NCBI GenBank assembly: GCA_963761735.1 | Contig: CAVXHQ010000001.1 | Location: forward strand, 496,001 to 560,000 | Origin: CAVXHQ01 sp963761735 | GTDB lineage: Bacteria; Pseudomonadota; Alphaproteobacteria; Rhodobacterales; Rhodobacteraceae | DNA length: 64,000 bases | Reading direction: 5' to 3' | In this document: positions 25,323 to 34,472 of the stretch, piece after piece | How the letters are laid out: every line of letters starts with the position of its first letter | Numbering within the stretch: the stretch's first letter is position 1 | The notes under the pieces: model-generated | Database searches by the model: none | Told to the model about the DNA's origin: nothing | Seen by the model: only the letters and a program-made list of their open reading frames with translations | Made by a program: the position numbers and the translations under genes

Positions 25323-26519
25323 ATGGGAACCACCGCCATCGGTCCTGTTGCGTTGCGACACATCGGGGTGGGTTGTCACGGATGCGGCGAATTTTTCCTG
25401 ACGCTTATTTTGCTTGTTCTCGCATTGCCCGCTCAGGCGGTCGAGGCCTGGTACAAGGTCGATGCGCTCAACGACGGGCTGGGTCCCACCTCCCGAGACC
25501 ATCGACCTGCGCACCTCGCAATCGGCGATGTCGAGTTTTCTCGATCATGCCGAAACCGGCGATTTTGGCGGCGCGGCCCGCGTCCTTGACCTGCCGGGCA
25601 TCGCGACCGCCGATCACCCCGTCCGGGGCGCGGAACTTGCGCGTGCGCTTTTCGTCGTGCTCGACCGTAAGGCCGTCATTGCGTGGACTGCCCGGCTCGA
25701 ACGTCCCGCCGCCGTCGATGCCAATGAGACGTCGGACAACGCCGTTGCCGGACAGGTCCGGCGGTCGCTTCTTGGCGCCATGCTCGACGTCGGCGACCGG
25801 GGAAGCGCGCTGCGCCCGAACCGGATGAAACGCGCTGGCGGCGCGCCGAAATCCGGCGCGCGATACGCCTGCCTGCGACGAATTTTCACCGCGACGCCGA
25901 TCCTGACGCTGGTGAGCCGCGCCTTCGTCTTCTCGGGCATGATCTCGGTGGTGCTGACGCCCCGGCTTGCGATCGGGTTCACGGTATCGGCGATGACGCT
26001 GGTTCCGGGCGTGATAGATTCAATCCTCGACCGATCCGTCAGCTTCGACGACGAAAACCTCAAGGACATCGATCCGGACGAAACCCGCAGGCTGGCCACG
26101 CGCCTGTCCGCCCTGCGCCGCATCCCGATCGTCATCATCGTGATCGTCGGCACCGGAATTGTCCTGTCCAAGGCGCAGATCCTGCGCACCTTCGGCATTT
26201 CGCCGCTGGCGTCGGCGGGGGTGCTGACGCTGGTTCTCGGCTTTGCCGCGCACCGGATCCCCGGCAATATCATGGCCTCGATCCAGATTGCGTCGAAGAC
26301 CACGATGTCTTTGGCAAAACGGTCCTGTTCTGCCTGCAGTGTGCCAATCCCAAAAGCGCGCGGGACCTGTCGTGCGACGTGCGTGAGAAACTCTTGTCGC
26401 GGATCGCCTCGGCGGAAACGACGGACCTGCAGATTTTTCCGACGCAAACCCCGTCGAAGCGGCCTGAAACAGGCACCATCGCAGGCCCACCCCTTGAGCG
26501 GGAGGCACCGAACCTCTAG
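25323..26519 (+). pseudogene. Mechanosensitive channel (MscS family) remnant
   Basis: Pieces of one MscS-like protein are spread over three frames. A signal-peptide start (LILLVLALPAQAVEAWYKVDALNDGLGP) lies in one frame; then SFLDHAETGDFGGAARVLDLPG and the membrane/beta part ending GVLTLVLGFAAHRIPGNIMASIQIA in another; then a C-terminal cytoplasmic part (VEDHDVFGKTVLFCLQCANP to the TAG at 26517) in a third. Compared with family members, a section after RMKRAGG and a section after IQIA are missing. At least two frame changes and two internal deletions point to genuine decay and not only base-calling errors. Confidence 0.8.
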
Positions 26520-26542
26520 GTTGTGGGCAAAGGAGAATTCCC

Positions 26543-26932
26543 ATGTTCGGCATTCCCGGCAAACAGGCCGTCAGCATCACCCCCGCAGCCGCGGCGCAGA
26601 TCTCGCGGCTGATGGCAAAAAAGGGTCACGAAGGCCTGCGTATCGGCGTCAAGAAGGGCGGCTGTGCGGGCATGGAATACACTATGGATTACGTCGATGC
26701 GGTCGATCCGCACGATGAAATCGTCGAGGCCGCGGGCGCGCGGGTGCTGATCGCGCCGATGGCGCAGATGTTCCTGTTCGGCACTCAGATCGACTATGAA
26801 ACGTCGATGCTGGAATCGGGGTTCAAGTTCAACAATCCCAATGTCACCGAGGCCTGCGGGTGTGGCAAATCGATCAAGTTCGACGATGCGCTGTCGATGC
26901 CCGCGCCCCATGCCGTCCCCTCGCTGAAATAG
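26543..26932 (+). CDS. Fe-S cluster assembly A-type carrier (HesB/IscA/SufA family)
   Basis: A 129-residue A-type carrier with the three cluster-binding cysteines: one in KKGGCAGMEY and two in EACGCGKSI. It has the family beta core and is slightly long at the C-terminus (SMPAPHAVPSLK). It carries and delivers Fe-S clusters in the cytosol. GGAG is 8-9 nt before the ATG. Together with the SufT-like gene upstream and sufE at 63514, it shows that this genome uses SUF. Confidence 0.93.
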   Translation: MFGIPGKQAVSITPAAAAQISRLMAKKGHEGLRIGVKKGGCAGMEYTMDYVDAVDPHDEIVEAAGARVLIAPMAQMFLFGTQIDYETSMLESGFKFNNPNVTEACGCGKSIKFDDALSMPAPHAVPSLK

Positions 26933-26965
26933 GTTGCGCGAAATTGTGGTCGGAAGGAACAGCCG

Positions 26966-27289
26966 TTGAGCGTGTCGGACGACGAAATCGCCTTTGCACA
27001 CGAGTTGTTTTCGGACCTTGGCCCCCTGACCCAGCGCAAGATGATGGGCGGGCTGTGCCTGTATCGCGACGGCCTGATTTTCGCCTTGTTGCAGTCTGAC
27101 GGCACCCTATGGCTCAAAGGCAAGGGCGATATGGCCGCCCGGATGACGGACGAGGGCTGGGAGCACTGGACCTATACCCGCGACACCGGCAAGACCACGT
27201 CGATGCCCTACTGGCGCCTGCCCGACGCCGCCCTCGACGACCCGGCGATGGCCTGCGATCTGGCGCGCGGCGCCCTTGCCTGCCTCTAG
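26966..27289 (+). CDS. TfoX/Sxy N-terminal domain protein
   Basis: A 107-residue single-domain protein with the TfoX_N pattern: LGPLTQRKMMGGLCLYRDGLIFALL and later WHYTRDTGK-like and YWRLPDAALDD segments. The TTG at 26966 is preceded by GGAAGGA with good spacing. TfoX proteins regulate competence in gammaproteobacteria, but stand-alone N-domains in alphaproteobacteria have no proven function. It lies 33 nt after the A-type carrier gene. Confidence 0.8.
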   Translation: MSVSDDEIAFAHELFSDLGPLTQRKMMGGLCLYRDGLIFALLQSDGTLWLKGKGDMAARMTDEGWEHWTYTRDTGKTTSMPYWRLPDAALDDPAMACDLARGALACL

Positions 27290-27306
27290 TCTGGCGGGTC
27301 TGTCCT

Positions 27307-27410
27307 GCCTTCCGGCACGACCGCATCGCCCGCCTTTCGGCACGACCGCATCGCCCGCCTTTCTGCACGACGGCCAGGCGCTCCTTTCGGCACGACGGCC
27401 CGGCGCGCCT
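27307..27410. repeat. 25-bp tandem repeat array upstream of tpiA
   Basis: Four units with an exact 25-bp period start at 27307, 27332, 27357 and 27382, with a fifth partial at 27407. The common part is CCTTTCGGCACGACCGC; later units vary at the 3' half. The period is not a multiple of three and no frame is plausible here. The array fills much of the 210-bp gap before tpiA. Confidence 0.85.
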
Positions 27411-27499
27411 CTGGGTAACGTCTCACCCTTGGCTGGCTGGCATGGCCTTGCCTCGGTGGGTTCGCTATACCTGCGCCAACACATCGCAGAGGATACGAC

Positions 27500-28228
27500 A
27501 TGCGCCGCAAACTCGCCGCCGGAAACTGGAAGATGAACGGCACCGCCGCAGCCCTGTCCGAACTGGACGGTCTTGGTCATGATGCTGTCGATGTCCTCGT
27601 CTGCCCCCCCGCGACGCTGATCGCACAGGCCGCGGCTGCCGCCCCGTCCCTGCACATCGGCGGTCAGGACTGCCATGCCGAGAGCTCTGGCGCGCACACC
27701 GGCGATATTTCGGCGGCGATGCTTGTCGACGCCGGTGCCGGCCACGTCATCCTCGGCCATTCCGAACGCCGCGCCGATCACGGCGAAACCTCGGATCTGG
27801 TTCGCGCCAAGGCGCAGGCCGCCCTGGACGCGGGCCTGATCGCCATCGTCTGCATCGGCGAAACCCTGGCCGAGCGCGAGGCAGGCCGCACGCTGACGGT
27901 GCTCAGCGACCAGCTTGCCGCCTCGGTGCCGGATACCGCCACCGCAGCCACCACCGTTATCGCCTATGAACCCGTCTGGGCCATCGGCACCGGCAAGACC
28001 GCGAATACCGATCAGATCGCCACGGTTCACGCCCATCTGCGGGCCGATCTCGTGGCACGGTTCGGCGACGACGGCGCTGGATTCCGGCTGCTCTACGGCG
28101 GTTCCGTAAAGGCGGCGAATGCCGCCGAGATCTTCGCGGTGGCCGACGTCGACGGTGCGCTGGTCGGCGGCGCCTCCCTCAAGGCGGCGGATTTCGGCCC
28201 CATCGTGGCGGCATTGGCTGCTGCCTGA
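27500..28228 (+). CDS. tpiA: Triosephosphate isomerase
   Basis: A 242-residue enzyme with all catalytic positions: Lys11 (GNWKMN), His87 (LGHSERR), Glu157 (AYEPVWAIGTG) and the phosphate loops YGGSVK and GGASLK. It interconverts dihydroxyacetone phosphate and glyceraldehyde-3-phosphate. AGAGGA precedes the ATG by 6 nt. Slightly shorter than E. coli TpiA, normal for rhodobacteria. Confidence 0.96.
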   Translation: MRRKLAAGNWKMNGTAAALSELDGLGHDAVDVLVCPPATLIAQAAAAAPSLHIGGQDCHAESSGAHTGDISAAMLVDAGAGHVILGHSERRADHGETSDLVRAKAQAALDAGLIAIVCIGETLAEREAGRTLTVLSDQLAASVPDTATAATTVIAYEPVWAIGTGKTANTDQIATVHAHLRADLVARFGDDGAGFRLLYGGSVKAANAAEIFAVADVDGALVGGASLKAADFGPIVAALAAA

Positions 28229-28260
28229 GGGCACCACCCGCGACCCGCACGCCGACACGC

Positions 28261-28893
28261 CTACCGCGCGCCCTCGCGCCCCTTTACCACCCGGTAGTGG
28301 CTGAACAGCGCGCGCGCCGCCACGGACCGCCACGGGGCCCAGCGCAGGGCAATCGCGGCCGTCTGGCGCGCTGTGGGCCGCGCGTCGAGCGCCAACAGAT
28401 CGCGCAGTGCCTCCTGTAACGCCAGATCGCCGCCGGGAAAGATATCGGCGCGCCCGAGCGAGAACATCGCATAGATTTCCGCCGTCCACTGCCCGATGCC
28501 GGGCACCTCGACCAGCCGGGCGATCAGGGCTGCATCCGGCAAATGCGCGAGCGCATCGAAATCGATCCCCGCTGCCGCGAGAGCCTGCGCATATCGCACC
28601 TTGGGCCGCGACAAACCCAGTGCGCGCAAGGCATCGTCGCCCGCACCGGCCACCGCCTGCGGCGTCACCATGCCCGCCGCCGCGACCCGGCCCCAGATTG
28701 CGGCGGCAGAGGCCGTCGATACCTGCTGGCTGACGATGGCCGACAACAGTTCCGCAAAACCCTGCGGTTTCAGACGTAGCGGCAGCGGCAACAGCCCCGG
28801 CAGGATGCGCGCCATATCCGCGTCATGGGCGGCCAGCCACGCCGCCCCCTCGGCCACGCAGTCCGGGCCCCGGATGATCCGTCCAACGCTCAC
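28261..28893 (-). CDS. DNA-3-methyladenine glycosylase II (AlkA family)
   Basis: A 210-residue HhH-GPD glycosylase: AIVSQQVSTASAAAIWGR, the hairpin-helix-hairpin LVEVPGIGQWTAEIYAMF, and the catalytic Asp in IFPGGDLALQ. It removes alkylated bases from DNA. Start is GTG at 28893, overlapping the cobK stop as GTGA, which indicates coupled transcription after cobK. It lacks the N-terminal domain of E. coli AlkA, as is usual for the short bacterial form. Confidence 0.9.
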   Translation of the reverse strand: MSVGRIIRGPDCVAEGAAWLAAHDADMARILPGLLPLPLRLKPQGFAELLSAIVSQQVSTASAAAIWGRVAAAGMVTPQAVAGAGDDALRALGLSRPKVRYAQALAAAGIDFDALAHLPDAALIARLVEVPGIGQWTAEIYAMFSLGRADIFPGGDLALQEALRDLLALDARPTARQTAAIALRWAPWRSVAARALFSHYRVVKGREGAR

Positions 28894-29633
28894 CCGGCCC
28901 GCCCCCGTTGTGCGAGCACCCAGTCCACCGCCTGCGCCATCGTCGCCACCCGCGCGCCGGGTTCCGGCGGCGGACGGCGCAACATCAGCACCGAAATCCC
29001 GAGGGCGCGCGCCGCCGCAAGCTTTGGCGCCGCAAGAGTGCCGCCCGCATTCTTGACAACCAGCCAGTCGATCCGATGGGTCGCAAAAAGCGCCATTTCA
29101 TCGGCGCAGGTGAACGGCGGGCGCCCGACGATCCACGCGCCGTCGGCAAACGGCAGTGGCGCTTGCGGCGGATCGATCACCCGCACCAGCACCCGGCAGG
29201 ACGCGAGGCCCGCGAACTGCGGCAGCGTCTGCCGCCCCGTCGCCAGAAAGACGCAGGCGCCGGGCGCAATATGCGCCGCCGTCTGCGCGGGCCGGTCCAC
29301 GAAGGTCCAGCGATCCTCCGGGCCGGGCGTCCAATCCGGGCGCTCCAGCCGCAGGTAGGGAATGCCGTCCGCCGCACAGATCGCCGCCGTGCGCGCGGTG
29401 ATCGCCGCGGCGAACGGATGCGTCGCATCGACCACCGCCCGCACACCCAGATCGGCGACAATCTGCCGAAACCCCGCCGCCCCGCCGAAACCGCCGATCC
29501 GGACCCGTCCCGGCGGCATCTTCGGCGCCCGCACAGCACCTGCCAGCGACGAGATCACATCGACGCCGTCCGAAACAAGCGCCGCGGCCACCGCCCGCCC
29601 CTCGCCCGTGCCCCCGAGCACCAGAACGGTCAC
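28890..29633 (-). CDS. cobK: Precorrin-6A reductase
   Basis: A 247-residue CobK/CbiJ protein: TVLVLGGTGEGRAVAAAL at the N-terminus, VVDATHPFAAAI in the middle and LVVKNAGGTLAAPKLAAA near the end. It reduces precorrin-6A with NADPH in corrin ring synthesis. The GTG at 29633 matches the family start; the frame is open further upstream without a ribosome site. It overlaps alkA by 4 nt and is 162 nt downstream of cbiD, with one repeat copy in between. Confidence 0.92.
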   Translation of the reverse strand: MTVLVLGGTGEGRAVAAALVSDGVDVISSLAGAVRAPKMPPGRVRIGGFGGAAGFRQIVADLGVRAVVDATHPFAAAITARTAAICAADGIPYLRLERPDWTPGPEDRWTFVDRPAQTAAHIAPGACVFLATGRQTLPQFAGLASCRVLVRVIDPPQAPLPFADGAWIVGRPPFTCADEMALFATHRIDWLVVKNAGGTLAAPKLAAARALGISVLMLRRPPPEPGARVATMAQAVDWVLAQRGRAG

Positions 29634-29750
29634 AATGCACCTGTCATCGACACGCCGCGCGCGGCCGACGGTCGCCCGGTGCGGCATCGCCGCCCCGGCG
29701 GCTGACCCCGACCAGAGCGTCGGCCGGCCCGAACGGACAGGGAGCACTGC

Positions 29751-29795
29751 CAATTTTTTCTTGCCGAAAATACTCCCGCCGGAGGCCCCGTATGT
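29751..29795 (-). repeat. Dispersed ATATTT-tail motif, copy 2
   Basis: On the minus strand GGCGGGAGTATTTTCGGCAA is followed by GAAAAAATTGG. It lies between the end of cbiD and the start of cobK and has the orientation of the downstream gene, like the other copies. Confidence 0.55.
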
Positions 29796-30869
29796 CTACG
29801 CGCCACGGTTGCCAGCCCGCGCCACCACGGTGCCCGCCCGGTCGATCACGACAATATCCACCTGCACCGGCGCTTCTTTCAGTCGTGCCACCACACGCTC
29901 CAGCGCCGCCTGCGCGACATGGTCTGCCAGTGGCGCCCCCGCGATCTGCAAGGCCTCGAGTGCTGTGTTCGCCGCTGCCACCCGCCCGTCACCGACCGCC
30001 ACTGCCAATGCTGCAAAATCAACCTGCGAGCGTCCGGAATGCAGATCTACCGCCCCTTGCGCAAGTTTCACCATCTTGCCGATGCCGCCGCCGATGGTCA
30101 GCCGCGGCACCGGATGGCGCGCCAGATATTTCACCAGCCCGCCAAAGAAATCGCCCATGTCGAGCATCGCGTGGTCCGGCAACCCGTACAGATCCTGCAC
30201 CACCCGTTCGCTCGTGGCCCCGGTGCAGCCCGCGACATGGGGTGTTCCGGTCGCCACGGCCACGTCGATGCCCCGATGGATCGAGGCGATCCACGCGGCA
30301 CAGGAAAACGGCCGCACGACACCGGTGGTCCCGAGGATCGACAAACCGCCGGTGATCCCCAGTCGCGGATTCCACGTCCGTTGCGCGATCTGCGCGCCGC
30401 CGGGCACGCTGACCGTCACGTCCAGATCCGGGGACGTGCCGTATTCGGCGGCGAGAGCGGCCGCCACCTCGTCCATCATCGCGCGTGGCACCGGATTGAT
30501 CGCAGGTTCGCCGACCGCGACGGGCAGGCCCGGTTTGGTCACCGTGCCGACGCCCTCTCCGGCCAGAAACCGCAGCCCCGGACCGGGGCCCTGCGTCACC
30601 CGCACGCGGACCGTCACGCCGTGGGTCACGTCCGGGTCGTCGCCCGCATCCTTGACGATGCCCGCCTCGGCCCAGCCGTCCCCGGCGTCGGTGGCGACCA
30701 CATCGAAAACCGGCGTCTCGCCGCGTGGCAGCACAAGGCCGACGGTCGCCGGGAACGCGCCGCCCCACAGCCGCATCAGCGCGGCCTTCAGCGCTGCGGT
30801 GGCGCAGGCGCCGGTCGTCCATCCCCGTCTGAGTTCGGCCACATCGCCCTCCAAAGCGTCGAGACCCAT
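29796..30869 (-). CDS. cbiD: Cobalt-precorrin-5B (C1)-methyltransferase
   Basis: A 357-residue CbiD. Characteristic segments are LRRGWTTGACATAALKAAL at the start, RLGITGGLSILGTTGVVRPFS in the middle and HDMGDFFGG-like LDMGDFFGGLVKYL later. It methylates C-1 and is typical of the oxygen-independent route, but also replaces CobF in many alphaproteobacteria that otherwise use late-cobalt-insertion enzymes such as CobK. ATG 30869 is supported by the family start (MGLDALEGDVAELRRGW). Confidence 0.93.
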   Translation of the reverse strand: MGLDALEGDVAELRRGWTTGACATAALKAALMRLWGGAFPATVGLVLPRGETPVFDVVATDAGDGWAEAGIVKDAGDDPDVTHGVTVRVRVTQGPGPGLRFLAGEGVGTVTKPGLPVAVGEPAINPVPRAMMDEVAAALAAEYGTSPDLDVTVSVPGGAQIAQRTWNPRLGITGGLSILGTTGVVRPFSCAAWIASIHRGIDVAVATGTPHVAGCTGATSERVVQDLYGLPDHAMLDMGDFFGGLVKYLARHPVPRLTIGGGIGKMVKLAQGAVDLHSGRSQVDFAALAVAVGDGRVAAANTALEALQIAGAPLADHVAQAALERVVARLKEAPVQVDIVVIDRAGTVVARAGNRGA

Positions 30870-30987
30870 CCTATGCGCCGCGCCCGCGCACCGCCAGCGT
30901 ATCGCCACCCCCGGGCGCGCCGCAAACGTGTGCGGCTGCGGCGCGCATCCCCTTTCACCCGGACGCAGGGCGCGGCATACAGGCGCC

Positions 30988-31830
30988 ATGACAGCCTTGC
31001 CCGATCACGACTGGCCGACATTTACCCCCGGATGGGTCTGGCTGTGCGGCGCCGGACCCGGCGATCCGGGTCTGCTGACGTTGCATGCGGTAAACGCGCT
31101 GCGGCAGGCGGACGTCGTGGTCTACGACGCACTCGTCAGCGAGGCCTGCCTTGCCTGGGCGCCACAGGCAGAGCATGTCTATGCGGGCAAGCGCGGCGGC
31201 AAACCGTCGCCCCTGCAGCGCGATATTTCCCTGCGGCTGGTGGCCCTTGCGCGTCAGGGCCACCGTGTCCTGCGCCTCAAGGGCGGCGATCCGTTCGTCT
31301 TCGGGCGCGGCGGCGAAGAGGCGCAGACCCTCGTGCAGCACGACGTGCCGATCCGGATCATTCCGGGCATTTCGGCGGGCATCGGCGGGCTGGCCTATGC
31401 GGGCATCCCGGTGACGCACCGTGACGTCAACCAGTCGGTGACCTTCGTCACCGGCCACGATCAGTCGGGCAACACGCCCTCGTCGCTCGACTGGGCGGCG
31501 ATTTCGCGCGGTTCGCAGGTCCTGGTGATCTACATGGGCATCAAACATGTGGCGCAGATCGCGGGTGCGCTCCTCGATGCGGGCCGCGCACCTTCCGAGC
31601 CCGTCGCCGTCGTCACCGATGCCACCACGCCACGCCAGCGGGTTCTGGAAACCACGCTCGTGCGGCTGGTGGACGATCTCGCGGCCTCCGGTCTGGCGCC
31701 ACCCGCGATCATCTGCGTCGGGCGCGCGGTGATGATGCGTCAGGTTCTCGACTGGCAGGCGATGGCGGCAGGTGCCGCGCCCCGCGCGCTCGATCCGCTG
31801 GGGCGCAATACTGCCGCCGTCAGTGAATGA
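30988..31830 (+). CDS. cobA: Uroporphyrinogen-III C-methyltransferase
   Basis: A 280-residue SUMT with the signatures VWLCGAGPGDPGLLTLHAVN, VVVYDALVS, VLRLKGGDPFVFGRGGEEA and PVTHRDVNQSVTFVTGH. It uses SAM to make precorrin-2, the entry into cobalamin (and siroheme) synthesis. ATG 30988 matches the family; the much longer open frame upstream is antisense to cbiD and is rejected. Divergent from cbiD with a 118-bp spacer without a recognisable cobalamin riboswitch. Confidence 0.95.
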   Translation: MTALPDHDWPTFTPGWVWLCGAGPGDPGLLTLHAVNALRQADVVVYDALVSEACLAWAPQAEHVYAGKRGGKPSPLQRDISLRLVALARQGHRVLRLKGGDPFVFGRGGEEAQTLVQHDVPIRIIPGISAGIGGLAYAGIPVTHRDVNQSVTFVTGHDQSGNTPSSLDWAAISRGSQVLVIYMGIKHVAQIAGALLDAGRAPSEPVAVVTDATTPRQRVLETTLVRLVDDLAASGLAPPAIICVGRAVMMRQVLDWQAMAAGAAPRALDPLGRNTAAVSE

Positions 31831-31891
31831 GTCGGTCGCCCAATCCTGTCGCTGACGGTCGGAGAGGCTCCGTTGCCGGAGATCTGACGGC

Positions 31892-33163
31892 ATGCCGGGC
31901 CTGATCCTCACCGCACCGGCGTCGGGCAGCGGCAAGACGGTCGTAACGCTGGGCCTGTTGCGCGCACTGCGACGGCGCGGCAAGCCTCTGCACCCGGCCA
32001 AATCGGGACCGGATTACATCGATCCATGCTTTCATGCGGCGGCGGCGGGGGCTGCTTGCGTCAACCTCGACGCCTGGGCGATGACGCCTGCCCGGTTGCG
32101 CGCGCTGGCCGCCCCCGCCGCAGATGCGTTGCTGGTGATCGAAGGCGCGATGGGCCTTTTCGACGGCGCGCCGCCGGACGGCAAGGGTGCCACCGCCGAT
32201 CTGGCGCGCCTGCTGGGCCTGCCGGTGATCCTGATCGTCGATGCGGCCCGGATGGCGCAATCGGTGGTGCCACTCGTGGCCGGGTTTGCGCGGCACGATC
32301 CCACAGTCCGGGTGGCAGGTGTGATCCTGAACAAGGTCGGCTCGCCGCGCCACGAAGCCATGCTGCGCCGCGCCCTCGCGCCTTTGGGGCTGCCGGTCCT
32401 CGGCGCCGTGCCGCGCGCGCCCGATCTGGTGCATCCCTCTCGCCATCTCGGCCTCGTGCAGGCAGGCGAGCGGCCCGATCTCGAAGCATTCCTGGAGCGT
32501 GCCGCCGATCTGGCCGAAGCGCACCTCGACATCGACGCGGTGCTGGCGTTTGCCAGCCCGGTCGCCGCGTCTGGCCCGGGGCCGCAGGTTCCGCCACCGG
32601 CGCAGCGTATCGCGGTGGCGCAAGACGCCGCCTTCGCCTTTGCCTATCCGCATCTGCTGTCGGACTGGCGCCGGCAAGGCGCGGACATCATCTGCTTTTC
32701 GCCTCTCGCGGACGAGGCCGTCCCGCGCGCCGATCTGATCTACCTGCCGGGCGGCTATCCAGAGCTTCATGCCGCAACTCTGGGCTGCGCCCACACCTTC
32801 ATGCAAAGCATTAGAATAGCATCGCAAGATACTGATATTTATGGAGAGTGCGGAGGATACATGGTACTTGGCGACAGCCTGATGCCCGCCAGCGGTCCTG
32901 CCGTTCCCATGGCCGGGCTGCTCCGTCTCGACACCTCGTTCGCCGTCAGAAAGCTGCATCTCGGGTATCGTCATGTCACTGCCGCGCATGGCTCCTTCGC
33001 GGGAGATTGGGCCGCTCATGAGTTTCACTACGCCACCACTCTGAATGCCAGCGGCGAAACCCTGTTCGACGCCACGGATGCCGAAGGATCCGTCCTGCCG
33101 CCGATGGGTCTGCGCGCGGGCCGGGTATCGGGGTCCTTCGTCCATCTGATCGACAGGCGCTGA
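31892..33163 (+). CDS. cobB: Cobyrinate a,c-diamide synthase
   Basis: A 423-residue protein with the ATP-binding start GLILTAPASGSGKTVVTLGLL, SGPDYIDPCFH, EGAMGLFDG, and the glutaminase domain with LPGGYPELHA and the nucleophilic Cys in YGECGGYMVLG. It amidates the a and c side chains of the corrin. A patch around 32805-32866, right at the active-site region, has strikingly AT-rich codons (ATT AGA ATA, GAT ACT GAT ATT TAT) in an otherwise very GC-rich gene. Confidence 0.95.
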   Translation: MPGLILTAPASGSGKTVVTLGLLRALRRRGKPLHPAKSGPDYIDPCFHAAAAGAACVNLDAWAMTPARLRALAAPAADALLVIEGAMGLFDGAPPDGKGATADLARLLGLPVILIVDAARMAQSVVPLVAGFARHDPTVRVAGVILNKVGSPRHEAMLRRALAPLGLPVLGAVPRAPDLVHPSRHLGLVQAGERPDLEAFLERAADLAEAHLDIDAVLAFASPVAASGPGPQVPPPAQRIAVAQDAAFAFAYPHLLSDWRRQGADIICFSPLADEAVPRADLIYLPGGYPELHAATLGCAHTFMQSIRIASQDTDIYGECGGYMVLGDSLMPASGPAVPMAGLLRLDTSFAVRKLHLGYRHVTAAHGSFAGDWAAHEFHYATTLNASGETLFDATDAEGSVLPPMGLRAGRVSGSFVHLIDRR

Positions 33164-33229
33164 CCGTATCGTCCGTTCTCCGGCTCGAAATCATTGCAAG
33201 CGTCCGCCCGCAGGTCTACCGCTTGTCGC

Positions 33230-34470
33230 ATGAGCACCGATGCGAACTCTCTGTCCACCGCTGGCGATGCCCGCGCGCGACGCAATGTCGCGGTTCTGGT
33301 AGCCGCTCAGGCGACGCTCGGCGCGCAAATGCCGATTCTGTTCGTCATCGGCGGGCTGGTGGGCAACACGCTGGCGCCCAACCCCTGCCTCGCGACGCTG
33401 CCGATTTCGCTGATCGTGTTCGGCTCGATGACGACGGCACCCTGGCTGTCGCCGTTCATGCAGCGCAACGGGCGCAAACAGGGCTTCTTTCTGGGGGCCT
33501 TCGCGGGCGCTGCGGGGGCCGCGATCTCGGCTCTCGGTCTGCTTTACGGCTCGTTCGGACTGCTTCTCGCGGGTTCGTATCTGACCGGTATCTATATGTC
33601 TGCGCAGGGTTTTTTCCGCTTCGCCGCGACGGACACCGCCTCCGAGGCGTTCCGGCCCAAGGCGATCTCCTATGTCATGGCGGGCGGGCTCTTGTCGGCG
33701 GTCATGGGCCCGCAGCTCAACAAACTGGTGCAGGACTGGGGGACGATCCCGTTTCTGGGCTCCTACCTCGCGGTGATCGCGCTGAACCTGTTCGGCTCAC
33801 TGCTGTTCCTTGCCCTCGATCTGCCGAACGGCACGAAAAAATCGCCGCAACCCGCGCGGTCTGCCGTCGCGGACGCGGGCAGAGTTTTTGCGCGATCCGC
33901 GTGATACTGGTCGCCATCGTGTGCGGCATGGTCAGCTATGCGCTGATGAACCTGGTGATGACATCGACGCCGCTCGCAGTCCTGGGCGGCGGCTTCACCA
34001 AGAACAACGCCAACGATATCGTCTCGGCGCATGTCGTCGCGATGTTCGCGCCGTCGTTCTTTACCGGCCATCTGATTGCCCGGTTCGGCGTGGTGCGGAT
34101 CATCGCGGCGGGCCTCGTTATCCTCACGGCGGCGGGCGGCGTGGCGCTGTCGGGTGTGACGCTCGGCCATTTCTTCGTCACGCTGATCCTGGTCGGGATC
34201 GGCTGGAATTTCGGGTTCATCGGGGCCACCACGTTGCTCGCCTCGGCGCATGCCCCGCAAGAACGCGGCGCGGTGCAGGGCCTGAACGATTTCATGGTGT
34301 TCGGCTGCGTCACCTTTGCCTCGCTCGCCTCGGGCGGGCTGCTGAACTGCTCCGGCGGCACCGCGATCGAGGGCTGGCACGCGGTCAACTATGCGATGAT
34401 CCCGTTTCTGGTGCTGGCGGGCGGTGCCCTTGTCTGGCTGGCGCAGAACCGGCGCGGCAGGCTTGCCTGA
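33230..34470 (+). pseudogene. MFS transporter, frameshifted
   Basis: The first frame (ATG 33230) gives about 220 residues with helices 1-6 of a major facilitator (ARRNVAVLVAAQATLGAQMP; FGSMTTAPWLSPFMQRNGRK, the loop 2-3 motif), then reaches a stop at 33902. A second frame takes over at VILVAIVCGMVSYALMNLVM and carries helices 7-12 to 34470. One missing base near 33890-33900, in a GCGCG run, explains the change. Substrate unknown. Its stop is 2 nt from the stop of the convergent next gene. Confidence 0.8.
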
Positions 34471-34472
34471 CG

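Noticed and set aside
29362..30987. Long N-terminal extension of CobA
   Set aside because: This part is antisense to cbiD and cobK; CobA begins with its own motif at 30988.
30870..30987. Cobalamin riboswitch between cbiD and cobA
   Set aside because: No B12-box-like conserved words are seen in the 118 bp, and the space is too short for a full aptamer plus platform.
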